DNA of 64,000 bases from an uncultured Clostridia bacterium (GCA_934464705.1 CAKSKB010000003.1:1-64000); one strand, 5' to 3'; shown: positions 25,301 through 33,352, counted from the first letter of the stretch. Program-made: numbers and translations. The notes: generated by a model not told the origin, from the letters alone.

Positions 25301-27285
25301 AAGGTATACATGTATTTCTGGTCGACATCGTTATAACCGGTCGCAGCCACGCCCGTTACAGGCTCAACCTGAATAAGATTTTTACTTTGGTCATTGTTGG
25401 GCCAGCGTGCATTCGTAAGAAGCATACCGTTCATATAGAATTCTGTGGGATTGTACTCCGCTAAACCAGAGCCGTAAGAGCTGATGGGAGATACCGTTAT
25501 GCCCTGTTCGGCAAGGTTAAGCATATAAAGATTGTCTTTCGCATTATCTTCAATAAGCCTTGAAAGAAGCGTCTCATCCTTAACCTTTTCGATTTTTGAG
25601 GTATCAAGAGTTTTTCCGCCCACAAATTCAACCTTTTCGCCGTTATATGCCTCGTATTTAATCGGGCTTTCCGCCGTACCGGAGTTCTTCGCCTTGAATT
25701 CGATTGTCTTTGTAATCTGATATGCTCCGCCTCGGATATATACCGTCACACCGCCCTCGGGTATTGAAAGTTCGGAAATAACATCTCTTGCTTTTTCAAC
25801 GGTTGCAAACGGCGCATTGATTGTGCCGGAATTGCTGTCATCACCGTATAAAGCAACATAATACGCTTCCTGCGAGAGCGGTTTTTCGCTTTGTGCAATG
25901 GTGACTGTTTCTGAAATCTTTTCCGAACCGATTTTAGGTTCAGCGGTGCTTTTCGGAGTAACTGCCACCCTGAACAGCTTATTGGCGTCCTCCGCTTTAA
26001 GTATATACGATTTTCCGGTGCCGTCCGGTACATCAGACCATGTTTGACCGTCTTCCGATGACTGCCACTTGTATTCCGGCGAATCAAGTTCATCATTTTC
26101 AGGATCAACAATAAAAGTATCTGCAGTCAATTTACGGCCGGCAGTCGGATCACCGCTTATTGAAAGACTCAAAACTCTCGGCGCCAAATGGTCATCACTG
26201 CTTTTAAGCGACCCCATAAGAATCATGTCATCCATGTAATTCTTATACCCCTCTTGGTATTCCGGCCTTATCTCGATTGCCGCCCAGGAATTGCAGTCGG
26301 TAATTCCGGACGGAAGCTCGCCTTCTTCGGGAACAATATCCTTTCTGCCTATAAGGCTGCCGTCAAGATACGAATAAACCGACCATCCGTATTCGGCATT
26401 TCCATTCTTTTCGAGCGACATAACGAACTGATGCCAGCCCTTGCTTCTTGATTTTATCTTAGCGGTTCCGCCATATGGCGAGCCGTTTACATACGAATCA
26501 CCGTCTCCTCGCATAGTCGGTGCGTGTACTGCCTTCCATGACTTCTTACCTGCCCACTTTTCTTTAAATTGATCATACCCATAATCCTCTGCAAAGTTTT
26601 TGCTTTCATGATATAGCTCCGAATCTGAAAAGACTACCCATGAAAAGCCTTGCTTATGAGCCGGGTCCCCGTCATCATAAAACCATCCGCCAAACGAACG
26701 GTAACCGCTGTCCCACCATTTTAAATCAATTGAATCGCCGGCATTTGCAGGATCGTTATCTTTAGCCCAAGATTTTCTCATCAATCGAACTGACCAATTG
26801 TTCTGCCAATTGCTCAAAGCATCTCCGTCAAAGTGACCTCCCTCAGCCGTTCCCGCTGTACCGCTTACAATATAGGCAGCATTGTTCCAACCGCTCACAT
26901 TAACATCCGGCGCAATCAGCTCATTTTCCGATGTTTTCGCATCTTGCCTTGTCATAAGCACCTTTGCGGTTTTCCCGGCATATTCGGCGGTAATTACCGC
27001 TTTTCCGTTTTTGCCTGTTGAAAATAATTTGTTGCCGTCAAATCTGAATACTGTTTCGTCAGAGCTCTCATATGAAACATCAGGATTATTTGTAAGCAAG
27101 ATTTCACTTCCGTCCGATACAAGCCCTTTGACCGTAAGCGATTGCGGCAGCCTGTCTTCACCGGCGTAAAAGCATTGGTTCTCGGCAATGCTGATTTCAG
27201 AAATTTCCGCCGCAGCACCGGGCGGAAGATGAATGTTGCTCAGCAGCATGACCATAACCAACAGTAGTGATAACTTTCTTTTCAT
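22372..27285 (-). CDS. Large secreted multidomain protein with right-handed beta-helix (putative polysaccharide-active)
   Basis: 1637 residues. Signal peptide (KRKLSLLLVMVMLLSNIHL..AAA), start at 27285 after AAAGGAGG. Order: Ig-like domain (~27-115); uncharacterised module with GGHFDG (~149), WFYDD and RSKGWHQ (~281), ending MDDMILMG (~352); second Ig-like domain (~375-470); beta-helix (~475-1140, YYVALYGDDSNSGT, VTVYIRGGAY, then DNIRIEN..., IENSYFH..., TIEYNSIS repeats); third Ig-like domain (~1215-1310); a second copy of the first Ig-like domain (~1320-1415) and of the module (~1425-1637). Beta-helix proteins of this kind resemble pectate-lyase-like or GH120/GH141-type enzymes; no catalytic assignment is possible here. 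No LPXTG, SLH or dockerin was seen. Convergent with MATE; 450 bases downstream of its paralogue. Confidence 0.85.
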   Translation of the reverse strand: MKRKLSLLLVMVMLLSNIHLPPGAAAEISEISIAENQCFYAGEDRLPQSLTVKGLVSDGSEILLTNNPDVSYESSDETVFRFDGNKLFSTGKNGKAVITAEYAGKTAKVLMTRQDAKTSENELIAPDVNVSGWNNAAYIVSGTAGTAEGGHFDGDALSNWQNNWSVRLMRKSWAKDNDPANAGDSIDLKWWDSGYRSFGGWFYDDGDPAHKQGFSWVVFSDSELYHESKNFAEDYGYDQFKEKWAGKKSWKAVHAPTMRGDGDSYVNGSPYGGTAKIKSRSKGWHQFVMSLEKNGNAEYGWSVYSYLDGSLIGRKDIVPEEGELPSGITDCNSWAAIEIRPEYQEGYKNYMDDMILMGSLKSSDDHLAPRVLSLSISGDPTAGRKLTADTFIVDPENDELDSPEYKWQSSEDGQTWSDVPDGTGKSYILKAEDANKLFRVAVTPKSTAEPKIGSEKISETVTIAQSEKPLSQEAYYVALYGDDSNSGTINAPFATVEKARDVISELSIPEGGVTVYIRGGAYQITKTIEFKAKNSGTAESPIKYEAYNGEKVEFVGGKTLDTSKIEKVKDETLLSRLIEDNAKDNLYMLNLAEQGITVSPISSYGSGLAEYNPTEFYMNGMLLTNARWPNNDQSKNLIQVEPVTGVAATGYNDVDQKYMYTFANAGNRPSGWTIKPGNSYMAGAVVYFWADSSYTIDTFDPDTKVLTTVNKCNISAVPGAGWGQQYRVYFGNIFEEIDKPGEMYIDRETGIMYFYPIGDINGADFVVSTLNESMINFDGASNITFDGINFKNTRITPVNIVDSDNIRIENAEISGSSQRGVKMSNTKNSVIAGCHFYNISSSAIYMSGGDRANIVHNNNVIENSYFHSTNLRPGDRFAVTIHDAVGETVRHNEFDDLPHGAIDVRDSNDITIEYNSISNALYFDSDMGSIYWGRDNTVLGMVVRYNYFSNFLTDCWAVADGYVDGVFWDDGSAGPQLYGNVFYNAGRTMSSLRANGAEVSNVYNNIVIDDKNLTEYAGYLYGWGTRNYSYIDNGQKKTVKSDIPMTNWLYLMDMRDLMGTTEGSTNPKEGNCNLWDDNRKKLLWSERWAEYYGETMWARTLELYSKELYDGAKQFYDARDEYGLLKFLNENVPAGINNRVHDNAFFGSTAITNENRGTTGTNNYTQQNISAAKSMFADYGKDFTLTAQGLNAIRAAAPEFQNIPFDKIGRTSTIGGHKPSVTIESEIVYGTPVPGNTITAAYDFSDDDNDAEGLSQIYWYVSDTEQGEYKIIENQEGKSFELTDAYADHYVKYKVIPFDRNMLRGETVESKAFKIRSSITADDIVSIDITQNESFYVGEDRTSAPLTVTGILKDGIKADITGLDGIQYSSSDATVFKFENDSLLSTGKTGKAVVSATLGNLETAKMLMVRCDSVTEKGKTTDILNIENPYVVSGIPGTAEGGHFDGTSLNTLKDPYQYKVRVCSISRTNNNERWFTDGYRFAAGWFYDDLVSNVGFSTVKLTDSIYLHDNFENDYVYGNFAAVWKGKKSWQIDGSIKASAENDYYMTNPDTYGILNNSWAFKKRSKGWHQVAVSLEQNKNAAYGWTLYTYFDGELVGEKDIVPTEDLPNVDWTFELRANYAAPSSYYDDFIMAGTID

Positions 27286-27734
27286 TTTAAATTCCTCCTT
27301 TTTTTCAGACAAAGTCTGTTATAACCTTTGTTAAAAGTTTTTTCATGTTTTTTTATTTATCTGATTTCTGTATCATATGTAATAAGTAATTTGCTGCGAA
27401 CTGAAAATATCCAAATAACAAAAACAAATCTGCTGTATAATAATATTGTATAAATTTTTGCAAGAAAGTCAATATTTTTTGTCGAAGAAGTCAATCAAGC
27501 TATAGAAATGCGTCAATATAATCATAAGGTTTCTTACATTTTTCACAAAAAACATATTTGCAATATAAAAAAGTGGAGATGGAATTAAAATACACACACC
27601 GCATAAAGCAAATTTAACTAAGTTTAATTCTTAACTATCGGGTTCTCATCATTGAAAAGCGACTGCAAAAAACCGAACATATAAAAGCGAACCGCACGGG
27701 TCACGGGCGGTTCGTATAGCTTAATGTTTAATTA
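27286..27734 (-). promoter_or_regulatory. 449-bp intergenic region with the large-protein promoter and the paralogue's terminator
   Basis: Promoter candidate on the minus strand TTGACT, 16 bp, TACAAT around 27448-27475, about 165 bases before the start at 27285, so a long leader. A terminator stem CGAACCGC (27688-27695) with GCGGTTCG (27707-27714) lies 20 bases after the stop of the gene at 27735. The remaining A+T-rich sequence shows no open frame or repeat that I can support. Confidence 0.5.
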
Positions 27735-28577
27735 TTATTCTGTAAACGATACTTTAATTTCATCGCCTTCGGTTTCGCCGACATAAGGCTTGAAAACATA
27801 TGTATTATCGACGGTGATTGCGTTGCCGTCAACCCAAAGCTTCATGCCGTAACCGCCGTTCAGTGACGGGTCATAATAATCACCGATTTTTGCATATACG
27901 AAAGCTGTGGGCTTTCCGTCAACGGTTTTGAAATAGTTGTTTGAAGTGTCCGTTATAATAGTAGGTGCGGTAACGGTTTTTGCCTTGAATGTAACGGTAA
28001 GTGTTACATCTTCTCCGGGCATTGTAGCTGTTGCTGCTCCGCTTGCGTTAAGTGTAAGTACAGTTTCGCCAAGCTTAACTTCGTCAACTTCATAACCTGT
28101 GTTCGGGGTAACGGCAATGTTGATATCGTCACCTTCTTCAAGCTTAACCGTTGCACCGTCTACAAAAGCTTCACCGTTAACGGTTACGCTTCCGCCCTCG
28201 CCGATTGCACCTGTGAGGGTCTTTGAAGTATCCTCAGTTTCAAGAGACCCCGTCAGTATACCATCACTGATATATGCAACATCACTAGCATAAGGTCTTA
28301 CTTCTATAACTGCCCAACCGTTGAAATAGAATACTGCTTCATTGTCAGATACGGGTGCTGCGATATCATCACTGATATCAACCCTTGTGCCGTCAACCTT
28401 AACACCGTATACTTTGAGCGCAACATCTGTTGCATCGTCGCCGGTATACCAGGTTTTGTTCTCGGACATGTCGAGATACACAAAATCCTGCGGTGTAGCG
28501 TCGGCATATGCTATTGGTACCAATAGCATGGTTACAATTGTAAGCACCGTGAAAAGTACTGTAAGTTTTTTGAACAT
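27735..28577 (-). CDS. Secreted protein, internally deleted paralogue of the 562-residue protein at 39905-41593
   Basis: 280 residues. Signal peptide FKKLTVLFTVLTIVTMLLVP..AYA is nearly identical to that of the 562-residue protein. Residues 28-85 are the Ig-like domain (FVYLDMSENKTWYTGDD), 86-112 a remnant of the ConA-like module (NGWAVIEVRP..DGILTGSLE), 119-200 a Gly/Val-rich repeat-type domain (LTGAIGEGGSVTVNGEAF...), 201-280 the C-terminal domain. Compared with the paralogue, about 250 residues after FYF (res. 85) and 32 residues after WVDG (res. 251) are missing, both in frame. Start at 28577 with GGAGGAG upstream; the longer frame covers the leader. Function unknown; possibly glycan-binding. 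Confidence 0.75.
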   Translation of the reverse strand: MFKKLTVLFTVLTIVTMLLVPIAYADATPQDFVYLDMSENKTWYTGDDATDVALKVYGVKVDGTRVDISDDIAAPVSDNEAVFYFNGWAVIEVRPYASDVAYISDGILTGSLETEDTSKTLTGAIGEGGSVTVNGEAFVDGATVKLEEGDDINIAVTPNTGYEVDEVKLGETVLTLNASGAATATMPGEDVTLTVTFKAKTVTAPTIITDTSNNYFKTVDGKPTAFVYAKIGDYYDPSLNGGYGMKLWVDGNAITVDNTYVFKPYVGETEGDEIKVSFTE

Positions 28578-28636
28578 ATCGTTCTCCTCCATAAAATATA
28601 TTTTAATTTGTTTGTGCGCTTTTTTATAAAAAATCT

Positions 28637-28683
28637 GTACCCGCCGACAGGTTTCGCCGGCAGATACGAAATAAGGAGAGCAC
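28637..28683. repeat. Two-copy palindromic element, copy A
   Basis: GTACCCGCCG (28637-28646) and CGGCAGATAC (28658-28667) form, in minus-strand RNA, a 10-bp stem with two G-U pairs followed by six U, so it resembles a terminator hairpin in the 5' leader of the 280-residue gene. The element plus flank (GAAATAAGGAGAGC) recurs at 41787-41836. Confidence 0.6.
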
Positions 28684-28692
28684 ATTATTCCT

Positions 28693-28722
28693 TGCATTTT
28701 TCACAAAAATATGTTAAAATAT
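28693..28722 (+). promoter_or_regulatory. Promoter of the DUF6472-type small gene
   Basis: TTGCAT, 17 bp, TAAAAT, followed by AGAGGTG and a GTG start at 28741. Confidence 0.6.
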
Positions 28723-28740
28723 ATAAAGAGGTGAGAACAA

Positions 28741-28914
28741 GTGAATACATGTGAAATGTGCGCATATTATAAGTTTGACGATGACTGGGAATGTTATGTC
28801 TGCCTTGTTAACCTTGACGAGGACGAAATGATGAGATTTCTTTCGGGCAGAAAGTTTGAGTGCCCGTATTTTAAGGCAGACGATGAGTATGCAATCGTAA
28901 GAAAACAAAATTGA
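28741..28914 (+). CDS. Small cysteine-rich protein, DUF6472-like (57 residues)
   Basis: GTG start preceded by GAGGTG. Begins MNTCEMCAYYKFDDDWEC and contains YVCLVNLDEDEMMRFLSG, a pattern I recognise from the short DUF6472 family of Clostridia. Five Cys (CxxC, C..C, C-P-Y-F) suggest a zinc or metal site. Function unknown. It has its own promoter and shares a bidirectional terminator with the convergent acid-CoA ligase gene. Confidence 0.8.
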   Translation: MNTCEMCAYYKFDDDWECYVCLVNLDEDEMMRFLSGRKFECPYFKADDEYAIVRKQN

Positions 28915-28941
28915 GGACGGCTTTTGCTGTCCTCAATTTTG
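28906..28941. terminator. Bidirectional terminator, 16-bp stem
   Basis: CAAAATTGAGGACGGC and GCTGTCCTCAATTTTG around a TTTT loop with one wobble pair; it contains the stop codon of the small gene and ends 8 bases before the ligase stop codon. Confidence 0.85.
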
Positions 28942-28949
28942 TTTTCTGA

Positions 28950-30584
28950 TTATTTAGTAGTCTGCGCTTCAACAAGCCTTTCTCCGCAATATATTTCGCG
29001 GAGTCTCGGTTTTTCGATTTTTCCGGTGGGGTTTCTCGGAACATCCGCAAAAATAATTTTTCTCGGTCTTTTATACCTCGGCATTTCCTTGCAGAATTCC
29101 ATAATATCCTCTTCGGTGCAGGATGCGCCTTCCTTAACCTCGATAATTGCGGCGGCGATTTCGCCCAGACGATCATCAGGCAGACCTATAACCGCAACAT
29201 CCTTAACAGCTTCGTGCGCCCTGATGAAGTTTTCAATCTGAACCGGATAGAGGTTTTCACCGCCGGTTATGATAACATCTTTCTTTCTGTCAACAAGATA
29301 GATGAAACCGTCCTCGTCCGCTCTTGCCATGTCACCGGTGTAAAGCCAGCCGCCCTTTATGGATTCAAGCGTAGCTTCTTCATTATTATAGTAGCACTTC
29401 ATAACTCCGGGACCTTTTACGATAAGCTCCCCGACCTCGCCCTGAGGTACAGAATTGCCCTTATCGTCAACGATATCCGTTTCCCAGAGATAGCCGGCTT
29501 TTCCGATAGCGCCGACCTTATCGATATTCTCAACGCCTAGATGAACGCAGCCGGGGCCGATAGATTCGCTCAGACCGTAGTTTGTGTCATACTGATGATT
29601 CGGAAAATGCTTTTTCCAGCGCTTGATAAGGCTCGGCGGAACAGGCTGCGCACCGATGTGCATAAGCCTCCACTGCCCGAGTCTGTAATCGTCGGGGTTA
29701 AGCTCGCCGCGGTCGATAGAATCGAGAATATCCTGAACCCACGGAACAAGCAGCCATACAATCGTTGCCTTTTCCTCCGAAATCGCTTTGAAAATCCACT
29801 TCGGCTTAACGCCCCTCAAAAGCACCGCTTTGCTTGCGGAAATAAGACTTCCGAACCAGTGCATTTTTGCGCCTGTGTGATAAAGCGGAGGTATGCAGAG
29901 AAAAACATCGTTTCTGGTCTGCCCGTGGTGATTCTGTTCCGTTCTGCATGACGAAATAAGCGCCCTGTGAGCATGCAGAATTGCCTTCGGGAAACCCGTT
30001 GTGCCGGACGAAAAATAAATTGCCGCATTATCGTCCTCCGTGAGATGAATCGGCGGAACAACGGAGGAACAGTAATTTGTGAGCCTGTCGTAGCTGTCGG
30101 CAAAATCGGGACATTCGCTTCCGACAAAGAAAATGTTCTTAACCTTACCGCATGAAGCGTAAACCGCTTCTACACGCTCGGTAAATTCCGGTCCGAAAAT
30201 AAGCACATCGCACTCTGCGAGTTCAAGGCAGTATTTAATCTCGTCCGAAGAATACCTGTAGTTCATTGGAACTGCCAGCGCACCGGTTTTAAGTATACCG
30301 AAATAAATCGGCAGCCACTCAAGGCAGTTCATGAGCAAAATGGCAACCTTGTCGCCCTTTTTGATACCCCTTGTCAGAAGAAGATTTGCAAAGCGGTTTG
30401 CTTTTACATCAAATTCCTTCCAGGTCATTTCCCTGCGGTAAATACCTGCCGGGCTTGACTCTATAAGCTCATAATCACGCCATGTAACGGCATTGTCGCG
30501 CTGCTCCGACGGGTTGATTTCAACCAGGCTGACCTCATCGCCGTAGAGTTTTGCGTTTCTTTCAAGCAATTCTGTAATAACCAT
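28950..30584 (-). CDS. AMP-dependent acid-CoA ligase (acyl/aryl-CoA synthetase)
   Basis: 544 residues, class I adenylate-forming enzyme: P-loop-like IYFSSGTTGFPKA, YGLSE, YTGDMARADEDGFIYLVDRKKD and C-terminal lysine motif RNPTGKIEKP. Makes acyl-adenylate then acyl-CoA in the cytoplasm. Annotated members of this type are called long-chain fatty-acid-CoA ligases, but substrate cannot be read from sequence. It lies 24 bases after the SSS symporter gene, so both are probably controlled by the tyrosine T-box at 32166-32432. That context argues for an aromatic acid linked to tyrosine metabolism (inference). Confidence 0.88.
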   Translation of the reverse strand: MVITELLERNAKLYGDEVSLVEINPSEQRDNAVTWRDYELIESSPAGIYRREMTWKEFDVKANRFANLLLTRGIKKGDKVAILLMNCLEWLPIYFGILKTGALAVPMNYRYSSDEIKYCLELAECDVLIFGPEFTERVEAVYASCGKVKNIFFVGSECPDFADSYDRLTNYCSSVVPPIHLTEDDNAAIYFSSGTTGFPKAILHAHRALISSCRTEQNHHGQTRNDVFLCIPPLYHTGAKMHWFGSLISASKAVLLRGVKPKWIFKAISEEKATIVWLLVPWVQDILDSIDRGELNPDDYRLGQWRLMHIGAQPVPPSLIKRWKKHFPNHQYDTNYGLSESIGPGCVHLGVENIDKVGAIGKAGYLWETDIVDDKGNSVPQGEVGELIVKGPGVMKCYYNNEEATLESIKGGWLYTGDMARADEDGFIYLVDRKKDVIITGGENLYPVQIENFIRAHEAVKDVAVIGLPDDRLGEIAAAIIEVKEGASCTEEDIMEFCKEMPRYKRPRKIIFADVPRNPTGKIEKPRLREIYCGERLVEAQTTK

Positions 30585-30608
30585 CGAATTTCATTCCCTT
30601 TCTGTGTG

Positions 30609-32141
30609 TCAGTTGCCGAGAGAATCCTTAGCATGAACGGTAACGGATTTCTCATAGCAAGCAAAAATATCTTCTTTGAAAACAGGCTTTTTGGTGAACA
30701 GGCTCACAGCCGGAACAATCACCAGACCACCGAGCATAGCGATAACGCCGCAGTTAATCGGCGACTGCAAAAACAGCGGAAAACTGCTTCTTGCAAGCAT
30801 ATTGAGAATCATGATTCCCGAGCCGAAAACAAAGCTCACCCAGCAAGCCGCTTTTGTGGTTTTCCTCCAGTAAAGACCGTAGAGGAACGGCGCAAGAAAA
30901 GAACCCGCAAGCGCACCCCACGAAATACCCATCAAATCGGCAATAAATGTAACGCTGCTGTTGTACTGAATAATTGCGATAGCAGCCGAAATCGCGATAA
31001 ACACCACGATGAAAATACGCATAACACGCACAAGCGCCTTTTCGCTCATTTCCTTTACGACAGTGCCGTTTATGAAGTCGAGCGCAAGCGTGGAGCTTGA
31101 AGCAAGCACGAGCGAAGAAAGCGTTGACATCGATGCCGAAAGCACCAGAATAACCACGATACCGATAAGTATCTCCGGCAGCCTTGAAATCATAATCGGA
31201 ATTATGGAATCATAGCCGCCCTTCGGAATGCCGTCAATAACATCGAGCTTGTCCGAAAAGAGCCTTCCGAAACCGCCGAGGAAGTAGCATCCGCCGGCAA
31301 CAATCAAAGCAAAGAGCGTTGAAATAACCGTACCCTTGTTTATGGATTTTTCGCTTTTAATTGCATAGAACTTCTGAACCATCTGAGGAAGACCCCATGT
31401 TCCGAGAGAAGTAAGGATTACAACGAATAAGAGGTTAAGCGGATCGGGGCCGAAGAATGAATTGTAAACCCCCGGAACCTCCGCCGGAACCTTTGCCAGA
31501 CCTTCAAGCGACGAAATAAATCCGCCGTTCTGAGAAAGAACCGCCAGCACAACCGCAACGATACCGAAAAGCATAACGATACCCTGAATGAAATCGTTTA
31601 TCGCCGTTGCCATATATCCACCGGCAACAACATAGATGCCCGTCAACACCGCCATAACAATAACGCAAACGGAATAATCGATATTAAACGCCATGCCGAA
31701 CAGCCTTGAAAGACCGTTGTAGAGCGAAGCAGTATAAGGGATTAAAAACACAAACACAATTGCAGAAGCTCCTACCTTAAGCGCACGGCTGCCGTATCTT
31801 TTGCCGAAAAATTCAGGCATTGTCGCAGTGTTTAAGTATTGCGAAAGCAGCCTTGTGCGCCTGCCGAGAACGACCCACGCAAGAAGCGAACCGAGAATCG
31901 CATTGCCTATGCCGATCCAGGTTGAAGCAATACCGAACTTCCAGCCGAACTGCCCTGCATAGCCGATAAAAATAACGGCAGAGAAATAAGAAGTGCCGTA
32001 AGCAAAAGCCGTGAGCCAAGGGCCGACGGACCTTCCGCCGAGGACAAAACCGTTTACATCCGTTGCGTGACGGCGGCAATAAATTCCGACGCCCACCATA
32101 ACCGCAAAGAATGCGATGAGAAGCAAAACTTTAAGAAACAT
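30609..32141 (-). CDS. Sodium:solute symporter (SSS family, PutP/PanF-like)
   Basis: 510 residues, about 13 membrane helices. Family features: GGRSVGPWLTAFAYGTSYFSAVIFIGYAG (helices 2, split), TATMPEFFGKRYGS, VAGGYMATAINDFIQGIVM (the SSS signature), GTWGLPQMVQKFYAIKSEK. Uses the Na+ gradient to import a solute (amino acids, acids, sugars in the family). Start at 32141 after GGGGAGG; the upstream in-frame Met codons lie within the T-box leader. T-box control with a predicted UAC specifier points to tyrosine or a tyrosine precursor as the substrate. Confidence 0.92.
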   Translation of the reverse strand: MFLKVLLLIAFFAVMVGVGIYCRRHATDVNGFVLGGRSVGPWLTAFAYGTSYFSAVIFIGYAGQFGWKFGIASTWIGIGNAILGSLLAWVVLGRRTRLLSQYLNTATMPEFFGKRYGSRALKVGASAIVFVFLIPYTASLYNGLSRLFGMAFNIDYSVCVIVMAVLTGIYVVAGGYMATAINDFIQGIVMLFGIVAVVLAVLSQNGGFISSLEGLAKVPAEVPGVYNSFFGPDPLNLLFVVILTSLGTWGLPQMVQKFYAIKSEKSINKGTVISTLFALIVAGGCYFLGGFGRLFSDKLDVIDGIPKGGYDSIIPIMISRLPEILIGIVVILVLSASMSTLSSLVLASSSTLALDFINGTVVKEMSEKALVRVMRIFIVVFIAISAAIAIIQYNSSVTFIADLMGISWGALAGSFLAPFLYGLYWRKTTKAACWVSFVFGSGIMILNMLARSSFPLFLQSPINCGVIAMLGGLVIVPAVSLFTKKPVFKEDIFACYEKSVTVHAKDSLGN

Positions 32142-32165
32142 AAAAAACCTCCCCACAGAGGGTAC

Positions 32166-32432
32166 AAAAAAGCCCTCTGTATATAAAATAATACAGAGGA
32201 CGAAATACATTCGCGGTACCACCTCATTTTGCCGCACCCTCACGGGCTGCGGCCTCATTGAGTACATTCATACTCTCAACGCTTTAACGGGCGTACCCGG
32301 CACAGCCTACAAAAAAGCTTTCGGTGTGCGGTTCATGAAATGTATTCAATCCGAATCCCTTTACTGCCTCGCAGCACCCGGCAGCTCTCTGAAAAGCAAA
32401 TACGGACTTACTTCTTTCCAATCATCACCTTT
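32166..32432 (-). promoter_or_regulatory. T-box riboswitch, predicted tyrosine (UAC) specifier
   Basis: Minus-strand leader of the SSS-ligase operon. The T-box core AATGAGGTGGTACCGCG is at 32228-32212, followed by the terminator stem CCTCTGTAT/ATACAGAGG and six T (to 32166). Stem I has the AGUA loop, AGUCCG/CGGAUU helix, an AGAGAGC bulge and a distal GGUGCUGCGAGGC loop. In the specifier loop the sequence is GAA-UAC-A before the closing UUUC, giving UAC (32344-32342), a tyrosine codon. The UGGU bulge would pair with an ACCA acceptor end, as in tRNA-Tyr. Uncharged tRNA should favour the antiterminator. Shifted readings (ACA, Thr; AUA, Ile) are less consistent with spacing. Confidence 0.9.
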
Positions 32433-32438
32433 ACTGCA

Positions 32439-32525
32439 ATTATACCACTCATTTTTTTGTTTGTCAATATATTTTTGCTAAATTTTTAATATTTTATTGC
32501 AAAATCCGAAAAAATATTGTATAAT
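32439..32525. promoter_or_regulatory. Divergent promoters for the T-box operon (-) and proBA (+)
   Basis: Minus: TTGACA (32467-32462), 17 bp, TATAAT (32444-32439), consensus at all twelve positions. Plus: TTGCAA (32497-32502), 17 bp, TATAAT (32520-32525), 31 bases before the proB start. Confidence 0.8.
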
Positions 32526-32556
32526 AAGTAGTAATTGCAATTTTGGAGGATTACAT

Positions 32557-33348
32557 ATGAGTTCAAATAAAAGAATTGTGGTAAAGATAGGCACATCAAC
32601 GCTGACGCACGATACGGGGCGCCTGAATCTCTGCCGAATCGAGAAGCTTGTGCGCTGCCTTGCGGACCTTAAAAACAGAGGATACGATGTGGTGCTTGTA
32701 TCATCGGGTGCAATCGGGGTGGGTCTCGGGCAGCTCGGGATTCACGAAAGACCCCATTCAACCAAAGAAAAGCAGGCGGTAGCGGCGGTCGGGCAGTGTG
32801 AGCTTATGTTCATTTACAGCAAGATTTTCGACGAATACGGGCTTAATGTTGCGCAGATACTGCTCACAAAAGATGTTATAACTGATTCGGAGCGAAAAGA
32901 AAATGTTCTTAACACATTCGAGCAGCTCTTTGACTATGCTTCAGTTATACCCATTGTAAACGAAAACGATACCGTTTCAGTAGAAGAAATCGAGTTCGGC
33001 GATAACGATACAATGTCTGCGGTGGTTGCAAAATTAATCGGGGCGGAGCTTCTGATACTTCTTTCCGATATTGACGGGCTTTACGACAGCGACCCCCACA
33101 AGTGCGAGGACGCAACGCTCATACCGGTGGTTCTGAAAATTGACGATTCCGTAAAAGCGCTTGCCGGCGGCGCAGGAACTTCGCGCGGAACGGGCGGTAT
33201 GGTTACAAAGCTTATGGCGGCTGAAATCGCCAACGCTTCCGGGTGCGATATGATACTTGCCAACGGCAGCAACCCGGAGATTCTCTATGATATTTTTGAC
33301 GGAAACTTCAAAGGAACTCTCTTTAAGAAGCCTAAAATCAAGGAGTGA
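32557..33348 (+). CDS. proB: Glutamate 5-kinase
   Basis: 263 residues; phosphorylates glutamate, the first step of proline synthesis. Amino acid kinase fold: VVKIGTSTL, LVSSGAIGVGLGQLG, VNENDTVS, DNDTMSAVVA, LLSDIDGLYDSDP, GTGGMVTKL. It ends after the kinase domain, lacking the C-terminal PUA domain of E. coli ProB, as in several Firmicutes. GGAGG precedes the ATG at 32557; an upstream in-frame codon at 32497 lies in the promoter. proA follows after 4 bases. Confidence 0.95.
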   Translation: MSSNKRIVVKIGTSTLTHDTGRLNLCRIEKLVRCLADLKNRGYDVVLVSSGAIGVGLGQLGIHERPHSTKEKQAVAAVGQCELMFIYSKIFDEYGLNVAQILLTKDVITDSERKENVLNTFEQLFDYASVIPIVNENDTVSVEEIEFGDNDTMSAVVAKLIGAELLILLSDIDGLYDSDPHKCEDATLIPVVLKIDDSVKALAGGAGTSRGTGGMVTKLMAAEIANASGCDMILANGSNPEILYDIFDGNFKGTLFKKPKIKE

Positions 33349-33352
33349 TACT

